The notes under the pieces: generated by a model
Database searches by the model: none
Seen by the model: only the letters and a program-made list of their open reading frames with translations
What the model was told of the DNA's origin: nothing
Translations under genes and position numbers: made by a program
Assembly (NCBI GenBank): GCA_963976695.1
Contig: CAXBMB010000010.1
Span: 3,511 to 67,510, forward strand
Direction of reading: 5' to 3'
Source of the DNA: CAXBMB01 sp963976695
Lineage (GTDB): Bacteria > Pseudomonadota > Alphaproteobacteria > Kiloniellales > DSM-21159
DNA length: 64,000 nucleotides
Shown here: positions 9,157 through 16,747 of the stretch, in pieces
Numbering within the stretch: the stretch's first letter is position 1
Layout of the letters: each line of letters begins with the position of its first letter

Positions 9157-9960
9157 TCAATCGTCATCCAGTTCCGCCTCGGCTTCCGCGCGCTTCTTTT
9201 CCACCAACCGCGCCAGGATAATTGAGATTTCGTACAGCAGCACGATCGGCACGGCCAAGCTCAACTGGCTGAGCGGATCAGGCGGCGTAAAGATCGCGGC
9301 GACGACGAAAACACCGACGATGGCGTACTTCCGCTTCGCCTTCAGCCCCTCGGAAGTGGCCAGACCGACACGGGCCAGCAAGGTGATGATCACCGGCAAC
9401 TGAAAGCTAATCCCGAAAGCAAAGATCAGCTTCATGGTCAGCCCCAGGTATTCCCCGACCTTGGCTTCCAGTTCAATCGGCAGAAGCCCCCCGCCGCCGC
9501 TTTGTTCGAAGGAGATAAAGAACTCCCAGGCAAAGGGCATGATCACGTAATAGACCAGCGACGCGCCGGTTAAAAACAGCAGTGGAGAGGCAATCAGGAA
9601 GGGCGCGAAGGCGCTCTTTTCATCCCGATAGAGACCCGGCGCCACAAACAGCCAGATCTGGGTTAGGAAGATCGGTAGGGTAACAAAGGCCCCAAAGAAA
9701 AACGCCACCTTGATCTGGGTGAAGAAATACTCCGTCAAGTCGGTGTAGATCATCCTCGGATTGCGCCCCTGATCCAGGGACAAGAGGATATCCGCCAGCG
9801 GCGCCACGAGAAAGTTAAACAGCGGCCCAGCAAAGTAAAAAGCCACCAGAAAAGCCAGCAGCAGCGCCAACACGGAATAGAGCAAGCGCCGCCGCAACTC
9901 GATCAGATGCTCCAACAGGGGCATCTTTTGCACATCTTCGTCAATTGTGTTTTCGGTCAT
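9157..9960 (-). CDS. tatC: Sec-independent translocase TatC
   Basis: TatC is the polytopic membrane receptor of the twin-arginine pathway, which exports folded proteins. The sequence has the N-terminal MPLLEHLIELRRRLLYS signature, the FFTQIKVAFFFGAFVTLPIF region, the conserved YRDEKSAFAPF loop and six predicted helices, ending in an acidic tail. The ATG at 9960 overlaps the tatB stop; a GTG one codon earlier is the other possible start. Both arrangements imply coupling with tatB. Confidence 0.96.
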   Translation of the reverse strand: MTENTIDEDVQKMPLLEHLIELRRRLLYSVLALLLAFLVAFYFAGPLFNFLVAPLADILLSLDQGRNPRMIYTDLTEYFFTQIKVAFFFGAFVTLPIFLTQIWLFVAPGLYRDEKSAFAPFLIASPLLFLTGASLVYYVIMPFAWEFFISFEQSGGGGLLPIELEAKVGEYLGLTMKLIFAFGISFQLPVIITLLARVGLATSEGLKAKRKYAIVGVFVVAAIFTPPDPLSQLSLAVPIVLLYEISIILARLVEKKRAEAEAELDDD

Positions 9961-10508
9961 CACCCACGGGCCCCGGAAAGCTTCTTTTCCTCGCCATCCT
10001 TGGCGACCTGGTCAACGGCGGTGTCGGCGGCGGTGTCGGCGGCGGTGTCGGCTGCCGCAACATCATCGCCCGACTGGCTGTCGGGCCCGGCTGGCGGCGG
10101 CGCTGCTGTCGCGCTCTCCTTTGCTGCCGCCCCCTCCGCAGCTGTCGCGCCCGCATCCGCTTGCGGCGACGGCGAAGGATCGGAAGACCGGCTCTCGGCT
10201 TCATCCCGCCGGGCGGCGCTTTCCACCTCGCGCAAATCATCGGCCAGGCTTCCGGTCGGATCAACCGTCTCTTTCAGGGTCTTTTCCATGCTGAAATTGC
10301 GACTGGACTGAACAGCCTTGCGGGCGTCCTCCAAGTCTGCTTCCCGCACCATATCGTCAATGCCCGATTGGAATTCGCGGGTCAGCGACCGGGCCTTTTT
10401 CACCCATTTCGCCATTGACTGCATGGCTCGCGGCAGGTCCTTGGGTCCGATAATGACAATTGCCAGCAAGACAATCACAGCCATTTCGGACCAACCGATG
10501 TCAAACAT
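9960..10508 (-). CDS. tatB: Sec-independent translocase TatB
   Basis: TatB forms the receptor complex with TatC. The 182-residue protein has the family start MFDIGWSEMAVIVLLAIVIIGPKDLPR (a short membrane helix followed by GPKDLP) and an amphipathic region to about residue 80. The long C-terminal tail of low complexity is rich in Ala, Asp and Pro and contains AADT repeated three times, encoded by a 12-bp DNA repeat near 10017-10055. Such tails vary freely in length. The gene lies between tatA and tatC and overlaps tatC. Confidence 0.93.
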   Translation of the reverse strand: MFDIGWSEMAVIVLLAIVIIGPKDLPRAMQSMAKWVKKARSLTREFQSGIDDMVREADLEDARKAVQSSRNFSMEKTLKETVDPTGSLADDLREVESAARRDEAESRSSDPSPSPQADAGATAAEGAAAKESATAAPPPAGPDSQSGDDVAAADTAADTAADTAVDQVAKDGEEKKLSGARG

Positions 10509-10576
10509 CGCGCAGCCTAATCAATTAGAACCAAAGAGAACGGCTCACCAGATCTCAAGGGATCCCTAGCAAGTCG

Positions 10577-10618
10577 AAAAAAAGGGCCACCACTTAGCGG
10601 GTAGCAGACGGCCCCTTT
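10577..10618 (-). terminator. Candidate terminator between tatA and tatB
   Basis: Read on the minus strand, a GGGCC/GGCCC stem, extended imperfectly by A-T pairs, is followed at once by seven T residues (10577-10583 on the plus strand are A). The loop is long (about 20 bases) and the stem short, so it may be leaky. Its position lets tatA be made in excess of tatB and tatC. Confidence 0.5.
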
Positions 10619-10631
10619 CGCTCGTGCCGCC

Positions 10632-10871
10632 TTAGGAGGCGTTTTTAGTGTCTTCGCTGGCCGACCCAGCGATCGTGGATTCTCTGTCCTCGGAAATCGA
10701 CTCCTTAGAGAGATCAGCCGACTTCTTGTCTTCTTCCTTCAGACCCTTTTTGAATTGATTGATTCCGGATCCCAAATCTTTCATCAGTTTCGGAATCTTT
10801 CCACCACCACCAAAAAGAACCAACACGACCGCCAAAACGATCAACCAGTGCCAAATGCTAAAACTACCCAT
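10632..10871 (-). CDS. tatA: Sec-independent translocase TatA
   Basis: TatA oligomerises to form the passage for folded Tat substrates. The 79-residue product begins MGSFSIWHWLIVLAVVLVLF, a membrane helix, followed by the GGGGKIPKLMKDLGSGINQFKKG hinge and amphipathic helix, whose FGGGGKIP element marks TatA as opposed to TatB. A charged tail completes it. It is the first tat gene and is separated from tatB by 123 bases containing a terminator-like hairpin. Confidence 0.95.
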   Translation of the reverse strand: MGSFSIWHWLIVLAVVLVLFGGGGKIPKLMKDLGSGINQFKKGLKEEDKKSADLSKESISEDRESTIAGSASEDTKNAS

Positions 10872-11400
10872 CTTGGGCGCTCTCCATACCAGGGACGCAA
10901 ACTCCAGGGACGCAATGCCTCGAAACGAGATCGGACTATGGCAAAAAGACCCGGACCCTGCAAGATTGACCGGGCCGGGTGCTGACCTTTCCCCCCCGCC
11001 CCCGCCGCTTGTCAGGCTTTGTCGGGATCACGACAGCGCCGAGGCGCCCGCCGGCCATCATCAGACGTAATCTTGAAAAACTATTGTAAACTATTGACAA
11101 AAATATAGAAAATCAAATTTCTCATCGGCCCGATAATATCCGCGGCGCCAACACCATCGCCACCACCGGCAACCGCGCGGGATCGAGCGAGAAAGCCGCG
11201 TTTGGCGCTTCGACTCTGTCGTCAAATCCCTCTCCAACGCTTGATCAGAGGTGGCTTCACGGATCCAACAGCATTGCGACGTGTGTCCATTCAAAGCGCG
11301 CCGACTCTACGGCTATCGCGCCGCAGGGTAAAAATATCCCGCCAGCTTTTCCTGGCAAGGCCAGAGAAACCGGCCGGATTTCGCCGGAGCCCACGCAAAG
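10872..11400. other. tatA / ABC ATPase spacer
   Basis: This 529-base stretch shows no credible gene on either strand. It includes the tatA promoter side with a 15-bp tandem duplication (10889-10903, 10904-10918, core CCAGGGACGCAA), a run of eight C residues near 10991-10998, and a conspicuous AT-rich patch at 11070-11130 with the direct repeat AACTATTG. The rest is GC-rich and featureless and serves as the 3' flank of the ABC ATPase gene. Confidence 0.4.
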
Positions 11401-12456
11401 CTATCGCGGAAAAACAAAGGTTTGCATCTTATCCAAGTCCAAGCTGAATTCGTCACCATCGGCCGGCAAGAATCGGCCCGGCACCCGCGCGTGAAAATGC
11501 AGCGGCGGATCATAGAACCCGTTCATCGACAGATGGATCAAAGAGGATCGGCCCAGCATTCTTGAGGCAAGCACCTTGGCCAGGCCCTGCCCGGTACCGA
11601 TGCTGTCGCCCGGCGGCAGCAGTTTGACCCCTTCCGGGCGCACCACCACCTCAACCGGCTGACCCTCGGGCAGATCCCGCGCCCCCAGGATTCCCAAGGG
11701 ACTGATGACCTGGTTATTCTCCACCCGGCTCTGGAACGAGTTGACCTCACCGAAGAACGACGCGGTAAAGCTGTCGACCGGATGAAAATAAAGGTCGCTG
11801 GGGCTGCCGATTTGGACAATCTTTCCCTGTCGCATCAAAGCGATACGATCCGCCATGAACATGGCTTCTTCAGGATCGTGGGTCACCATCAGGGTCGCGG
11901 TTTCGCTTTGCTTTAGCACATGAAGGGTCTGGTCGCGCACCGACGCGCGCAGACTGACGTCCAGGCCGGAAAACGGCTCGTCAAGCAACATGATCTTGGG
12001 CTGCGGCGCCAAGGCGCGCGCCAAGGCGACCCGCTGTTGCTGCCCGCCGGAGAGTTGATGGGGAAAAGCCGCCTTGTAATCCGCCAATCCGACCTGCTGC
12101 AGCGCCCGCGACACCGCCTCGTCACGCGCGGCAGGTTTCTTGGCCAGGCCAAAGCCGACGTTCTTGGCGATCGTCAGATGGGGAAAGAGCGCATAGTCCT
12201 GGAAAACCAGGCCGACGGAGCGGTTCTCCGGCGCCACCGACAGACCGGGCCGGGCCACTTCGGCGCCGTCGATCGTAATGCGGCCTTTCTGGAGCGTTTC
12301 CAACCCCGCCGCCAGGCGCAAGGCCGTGGTCTTCCCGCAGCCGGACGGGCCGAGCAAACAGACCAACTCTCCAGCCTGGAGCGATAAAGAAAGATCGTCC
12401 AGAACAACCGCATCGCCAAACCGGTGACGCAGCCCCTCCAGGGTCAATACCTGCAT
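11401..12456 (-). CDS. FbpC-type ABC transporter ATP-binding protein (probably iron)
   Basis: This is the cytoplasmic ATPase subunit of a binding-protein-dependent importer. Walker A GPSGCGKTT lies near residues 36-44, the Q-loop in VFQDYALFPHLT, the signature LSGGQQQRV near 135, Walker B IMLLDEPFSGLD, and the H-loop in MVTHDPEEAMFMADR. About 110 C-terminal residues form the TOBE-type regulatory region seen in the Fe(III)/FbpC and spermidine/sulfate branches. No permease or binding protein is near, so it must serve one encoded elsewhere. Iron as substrate is inferred from family resemblance and the Fur-like box in its promoter. It interrupts the otherwise standard scpB-tatA order. Confidence 0.82.
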   Translation of the reverse strand: MQVLTLEGLRHRFGDAVVLDDLSLSLQAGELVCLLGPSGCGKTTALRLAAGLETLQKGRITIDGAEVARPGLSVAPENRSVGLVFQDYALFPHLTIAKNVGFGLAKKPAARDEAVSRALQQVGLADYKAAFPHQLSGGQQQRVALARALAPQPKIMLLDEPFSGLDVSLRASVRDQTLHVLKQSETATLMVTHDPEEAMFMADRIALMRQGKIVQIGSPSDLYFHPVDSFTASFFGEVNSFQSRVENNQVISPLGILGARDLPEGQPVEVVVRPEGVKLLPPGDSIGTGQGLAKVLASRMLGRSSLIHLSMNGFYDPPLHFHARVPGRFLPADGDEFSLDLDKMQTFVFPR

Positions 12457-12554
12457 TGCCTATTCCACACAACCGAGCCTCGGAAACTTCCGGCAAGCCG
12501 CTCCCAGATCACCGATGATCCCAAAGCCGCCGGATCCGGTCCGGTTCAGGACGG

Positions 12555-12593
12555 AATCTAGAAGATAAACAACTTGATGACAATTCTCATTTG
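12555..12593 (-). promoter_or_regulatory. Promoter overlapped by a Fur-like box
   Basis: On the minus strand TTGTCA (12578-12583) and TAGATT (12555-12560) are 17 bases apart, matching a sigma-70-type promoter at 5/6 and 4/6 positions. Overlapping the -35 is the near-palindrome ATGAGAATTGTCAT (12577-12590), which resembles Fur binding sites. It points at the ABC ATPase gene about 100 bases downstream and suggests iron repression. Confidence 0.5.
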
Positions 12594-12660
12594 CATAAAA
12601 ACCTGCGACGAAAAGCCCGACCTGGGGAAAAGCGCCGCCGCGTCCGATTGGGCGCCCCTG

Positions 12661-13359
12661 TCACCGCCGCGCCGGGCTGCCTTCGTCATCGTCGACAAGG
12701 TCTTCGCCGAAATCTTCGTCCAGTAAATCGAATTCGGCCTGCGCCGCATCGTCATCATCATCCAGCGGCGCTTCGGCCGCCTCCATCGCCGGCAAAAGTC
12801 CCCGTTCGCCAAGCGACGTAATGGCCGGACGGCTGTCCATCAGTCCCGCCGCCTTCAACTCCTCCAACCCCGGCAGCGACTCCAGGCTCTCCAGGTTGAA
12901 GTGGTCCAGGAAGGCGGTGGTGGTGCCCCAAGTGAGCGGCCTTCCCGGCGTGCGACGCCGTCCGCGCGGCCGCACCCACTGGGCTTCCAGCAGGGTATCA
13001 AGGGTTCCTTTGGACAAGGCCACCCCACGCACTTCCTCTATTTCGCCGCGCGTGATGGGTTGATGAAACGCGATGATCGCCAGGGTCTCCAGCGCAGCCC
13101 GGGTCATCTTTTTCTGGGTCATGGTTTCCAGGGACATCAAGGGCGCGACGTCGGCGGCGGTGCGAAAGGCCCAGAGGTCCTCGATCTGTTCCAGCACCAC
13201 GCCACGGTTGGCGTAGAGCCCCGACAGCTCCATCAGCATGCCGATCAGATCCGTGCCTTCCGGGAAAAAGCGCGCCAACTGCTTGGGACTCTGCGGCGCG
13301 CTTGCCGAAAAAAGCAGCGCCTCCAGCAACCGCATGTTCTCAAAACGGGAGTCGCTCAT
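12661..13359 (-). CDS. scpB: Segregation and condensation protein B
   Basis: ScpB pairs with ScpA and SMC in chromosome condensation. The 232-residue protein has two winged-helix domains. Recognisable segments are LLEALLFSASAPQSPKQLARF at the start (shown here only in part as LEALLFSA), TRAALETLAIIAFHQPITR and the downstream RGV, and GRRRTPGRPLTWGTT in the second domain. The C-terminal 35 residues are strongly acidic. The ATG lies inside the end of scpA (4-base overlap), so both are co-translated. Confidence 0.94.
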   Translation of the reverse strand: MSDSRFENMRLLEALLFSASAPQSPKQLARFFPEGTDLIGMLMELSGLYANRGVVLEQIEDLWAFRTAADVAPLMSLETMTQKKMTRAALETLAIIAFHQPITRGEIEEVRGVALSKGTLDTLLEAQWVRPRGRRRTPGRPLTWGTTTAFLDHFNLESLESLPGLEELKAAGLMDSRPAITSLGERGLLPAMEAAEAPLDDDDDAAQAEFDLLDEDFGEDLVDDDEGSPARR

Positions 13360-14204
13360 GACGGCTTGTCAGTCCCTGGTTGCGCGCCGGGGTCGAGCTG
13401 TGGAATTTCGGTCTCCTGCCGCTCGGCCTGGCGTAAGTAGATCGGCCCGTAGGTGCCGGCCTGCCGAATATCCAGCTTGCCGGACTTACAGAGTTCCAAC
13501 GACGCGACGAAAGTCGAGGCGATTGCCGAGCGCAGCATGAGATTGTCCCTCAGTTCCGCCGGTAAAAAGGTCGACAGTTTCTGCCAGCCCGGAAGCCGCC
13601 CGACCAGAAAAGAGAGGCGCTCCAAGGCCTGCTCGACCGAGTAGAGGTTCATCGCGACGATCTTCAAACCCCGTGGCCCGGAGCGTTGCCGGGTAAAGCT
13701 GTAAGCCTTTAGAAGATCGTAGAGAGACGCCTGATAAGCGACTGTTTTTGCTTCTATTATCATCTCCGGCTGACCGCGTGGGAAGCGGCGGTATCCCAGC
13801 TGGGCGCGCGCCGCCAGGGCGTGCCCCGCATCGCGCATGGCCTGCAAGCGTTGCAGTTGAAACTTGAGCGCCGCGGCCATCTCCGCGCCGCTGGGCTCCT
13901 CCCCATCCGCTTCCAGATCCGGCAGCAGCAGGCGCGACTTCAGATAGGCCAGCCAAGCCGCCATCACCAGATAGTCGGCGGCCAGTTCAAGGCGCAACCG
14001 CCGCGCCGACTGAACAAATTCAAGATACTGATCGGCCAGTGCGAGGATGGAAATCTTCGTCAGATCGAGTTTTTGGTCCCGCGAAAGTTCCAGCAGCACG
14101 TCGATCGGCCCCTCATAGCCATCCAGGTCCAGCACCAGCTTTTCGCCAATACGGACCGGTGGCGGGGAATCTTCACTGAAAATTTCACCCTTCACCCTGC
14201 TCAC
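13356..14204 (-). CDS. scpA: Segregation and condensation protein A
   Basis: ScpA is the kleisin that links the SMC heads. The 282-residue sequence carries the N-terminal motif LDGYEGPIDVLLELSRDQKLDLTKISI, here seen as GYEGPIDVLLEL and KLDLTKISI, followed by the YLVMAAWLAYLKSRLLLP helix. The C-terminal winged-helix part includes VASLELCKSGKLDIRQ. The start is a GTG; no ATG precedes the conserved region. It lies between nagZ and scpB on the minus strand. Confidence 0.94.
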   Translation of the reverse strand: MSRVKGEIFSEDSPPPVRIGEKLVLDLDGYEGPIDVLLELSRDQKLDLTKISILALADQYLEFVQSARRLRLELAADYLVMAAWLAYLKSRLLLPDLEADGEEPSGAEMAAALKFQLQRLQAMRDAGHALAARAQLGYRRFPRGQPEMIIEAKTVAYQASLYDLLKAYSFTRQRSGPRGLKIVAMNLYSVEQALERLSFLVGRLPGWQKLSTFLPAELRDNLMLRSAIASTFVASLELCKSGKLDIRQAGTYGPIYLRQAERQETEIPQLDPGAQPGTDKPS

Positions 14205-14316
14205 CCCATTTATCCCGGCTCACGCCGCCAATCCCACGGCCGCGCCTCGGGATTGCGGAAAGCAGATTAGCGGCTGTGGCGCGGCCTTGTCGAGCAGCAG
14301 CGGCAAAGTTCTTCGC

Positions 14317-15327
14317 CTAACCCAGCAAGGCCTTGTATTCACGCCCTGCTTCCGCCGGATCAACCGGGGTGTGGCGGGCAAGACTTTCGGCCGAGCGCCA
14401 GCGCCGAACCGCCGCGGCGTCGAGCGGACCGACCTGGGTCATCACCGCATCCATCTCCCGCGCGTCGCCATTGCAGTGGAGAACCAGATCACAGCCGGCC
14501 TGGAGGCTGGCTTTCGCCCGGCTGGCCAAATCGCCTTGCAGCGCCTGCATCGACAGATCGTCCGACATCAACAGGCCATCGAAGCCGATGTCGCTTCGAA
14601 TCACCTGCTGGATTACGGCGGCGGAGGTGGTGGCGGGCCGCTGGGGGTCGAGGGCGGTGAAAATAACGTGAGCAGTCATCCCCAAGGCGAGATCAGACAG
14701 TGCCTTGAACGCGGCGAAGTCGCTGTCACGCAGCACCGCAAGCGACTGGGTGACCCGCGGCAGAGACAGGTGGCTGTCCACCGGCGCCCTGCCGTGCCCC
14801 GGCAAATGCTTGATCACCGGCAGCACGCCCCCGGCCATCAGACCTTCGGCGCCCGCCCGGCCCAAGGCCACCACCCCAGCCGGATCGGCGGCGAAGGCCC
14901 GGTCGCCGATGACGCCGTGCCCCTCCGGCAGCAGCAGGTCCAGGCAGGGCCAGCAGTCGACGTTGAAGCCCAGGGGAAACAGGTCGGCGGCCAGCAACCG
15001 GCCATGCAGCCAGGCTGCCCGCCGGCCTTGTTGCGGATCGCGCTCATACAGCTCGCCAATGCGCCGCGCCGCCGGAAGCTCCCGCCAATGCGGCGCGCGC
15101 AGCCGCTGCACCCGGCCGCCTTCCTGGTCAACCAGCACCAGCGCCTGATGGTCCACGGTTTCCCGCAGATCCCTGATCAGCGCGCGCACCTGCTCGGGAT
15201 CATCGATGTTGCGGGCAAACAGGATAAAACCCAACGGCGCGGCGGCGCGAAAAAAATCTCTTTCCCCGGCGGTGAGCCGCAGGCCAGCGCAGCCAAAAAT
15301 CGCAGCGGAGGGGAGCGTTTGGGCCAT
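14317..15327 (-). CDS. nagZ: Beta-N-acetylhexosaminidase NagZ
   Basis: NagZ is a cytoplasmic glycoside hydrolase family 3 enzyme that removes GlcNAc from anhydro-muropeptides during cell-wall recycling. The ATG at 15327 is preceded by GAGGAAC. An upstream in-frame extension to 15417 lacks family similarity and is rejected, giving 336 residues. Diagnostic segments are LVDQEGGRVQRL and the catalytic loop KHLPGHGRAPVDSHLSLP with its Asp-His pair, then FDGLLMSDDLSMQAL. It lies between the SPOR protein and scpA, its usual place in alphaproteobacteria. Confidence 0.95.
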   Translation of the reverse strand: MAQTLPSAAIFGCAGLRLTAGERDFFRAAAPLGFILFARNIDDPEQVRALIRDLRETVDHQALVLVDQEGGRVQRLRAPHWRELPAARRIGELYERDPQQGRRAAWLHGRLLAADLFPLGFNVDCWPCLDLLLPEGHGVIGDRAFAADPAGVVALGRAGAEGLMAGGVLPVIKHLPGHGRAPVDSHLSLPRVTQSLAVLRDSDFAAFKALSDLALGMTAHVIFTALDPQRPATTSAAVIQQVIRSDIGFDGLLMSDDLSMQALQGDLASRAKASLQAGCDLVLHCNGDAREMDAVMTQVGPLDAAAVRRWRSAESLARHTPVDPAEAGREYKALLG

Positions 15328-15496
15328 CTTGAGTTCCTCAAAAGAACGGGCCGAAAGGAAAGGCCCGGCGGAACAGAAAAAGGGACGCCGGAAAAGCCTG
15401 TCGTCCCTTTTTCGCACCGCTTCAGATCGCGCTATTGGCGGACGCCTGACGACAGAGCCGGCGCGCCCGGCGCTTCTTCCCCCCGTCGATTACCAG

Positions 15497-16747
15497 CTAG
15501 CGCTGCTTGACGATGCAGTCCCCGCCCGCCTGCTTCAAGCGCAAGCAGAGATCCTGCGCCGTTGACTTGTTTGGAAAGGGACCGGTCTGGATCCGATAGT
15601 AGGTCCCCCGGGTGCCCAAGTCGGCCTTCTGCACCAGCAGGGGAAGCGCACCCAGCAATGCGCTGTACTTCTTTTGCACCCGATTCCATTCTGACTGCGC
15701 CGCAGTTTCCGACTTCACCGCCGCCAACTGCATGATAAAGGCCCCCTTGGGCGGCTCCGGAACGGAGGGAACCGCCGCAACCGTCGTCGTGGCGGCGGTC
15801 ATCTTCTTCGACGTCGCGCTCGCATCAGGCTTGGCCAGCAGGCTTTCGACCTTCTTGACCGGCGCTTCCGCCTCGACCGGCTTTTTGACGTCTTCCGCCG
15901 GTTTTTGGCTGACGACCGGATCGGCGGCCTTGGCTTGCGTGCCGCCCAGCGGCCCCTGAATGTCGTCGATCGGTTGGTCGGCGGGCTGCGGGGCTTGCTT
16001 GGCGTCACGCCGCACGGTTGGCGGTTCGGGAATGGTCGGCGGCTCTGGGATGACCGGCGCGGCCGGTTGGACCGCCGACCTGCTCCCGCCCTTGTCCACG
16101 TCGGTCAGCAGACTTTCCGCGCCCGCCGAGGGGCTTGGCTCGTCCGTCCCGCTCAATTCCAGTCGCGGCGGTTCGCCAATGGTGGCATCCGCCACGCTCC
16201 CCAAGCTTTGCGGCGATGGCGTGGTCGCCTCCGGCATCGCGCCCTCCAGGGGTGATCCAGGCAGCTGCGGCGCTTCGGACGGCGGTAAAAGATTGCCCTC
16301 GCGTTCGCCGCCATCGGCTTCGTTAAGGAATACCTTGTCTTGGTTGAGGACCTCCATGCCGCCGCGATCTTCCGGTCGTTCCTTTTCCGCGCCCTCCGGC
16401 GCGGCCACCACCGGAATCGAGCCTTCCGAGCCGCCCGAACCCACGGCCAGGTTATAGGCATAAAGCAGAATGCCGCCAAATCCGGCCAAGGCGATGAAGG
16501 CAATGATCAGGGGGACCATCTTGCTGCGCCGGGGCGAACCGGCAAGACTGGGGTCGCCATCCAGGTCGTAGGGATCCATCTCATAGGAACTTTGGTGCGC
16601 GCCGAAGTAGTCTTCCGACCCCTCCGGATCGGGAGTCGGAGCAGCGCCAGGACCTCTGCCTTGCGCGCCACGCTCATCGCTATCCAGAAAAGGCTTTGGC
16701 GCCTGTCGTCCGGGAAAGTTAGGGTCGTTGTCGCCTTGTCGTGCCAT
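15497..16747 (-). CDS. SPOR-domain membrane protein
   Basis: This 416-residue envelope protein probably binds denuded septal peptidoglycan. Its N-terminal 80 residues are cytoplasmic and Asp/Pro-rich. One membrane helix follows (VPLIIAFIALAGFGGILLYA, about residues 78-97), then a long low-complexity Pro/Glu/Ala linker. The C-terminal SPOR domain starts with GAFIMQLAAVKSETAAQSEW and ends with TYYRIQTGPFPNKSTAQDLC. The ATG overlaps the argS stop by 4 bases, so it is read with argS. No other domain is visible. Confidence 0.9.
   Translation of the reverse strand: MARQGDNDPNFPGRQAPKPFLDSDERGAQGRGPGAAPTPDPEGSEDYFGAHQSSYEMDPYDLDGDPSLAGSPRRSKMVPLIIAFIALAGFGGILLYAYNLAVGSGGSEGSIPVVAAPEGAEKERPEDRGGMEVLNQDKVFLNEADGGEREGNLLPPSEAPQLPGSPLEGAMPEATTPSPQSLGSVADATIGEPPRLELSGTDEPSPSAGAESLLTDVDKGGSRSAVQPAAPVIPEPPTIPEPPTVRRDAKQAPQPADQPIDDIQGPLGGTQAKAADPVVSQKPAEDVKKPVEAEAPVKKVESLLAKPDASATSKKMTAATTTVAAVPSVPEPPKGAFIMQLAAVKSETAAQSEWNRVQKKYSALLGALPLLVQKADLGTRGTYYRIQTGPFPNKSTAQDLCLRLKQAGGDCIVKQR

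Noticed and set aside
11091..11294. 67-codon minus-strand frame in the tatA / ABC ATPase spacer
   Set aside because: No ribosome site, unusual Trp/Arg/Cys content and no similarity.
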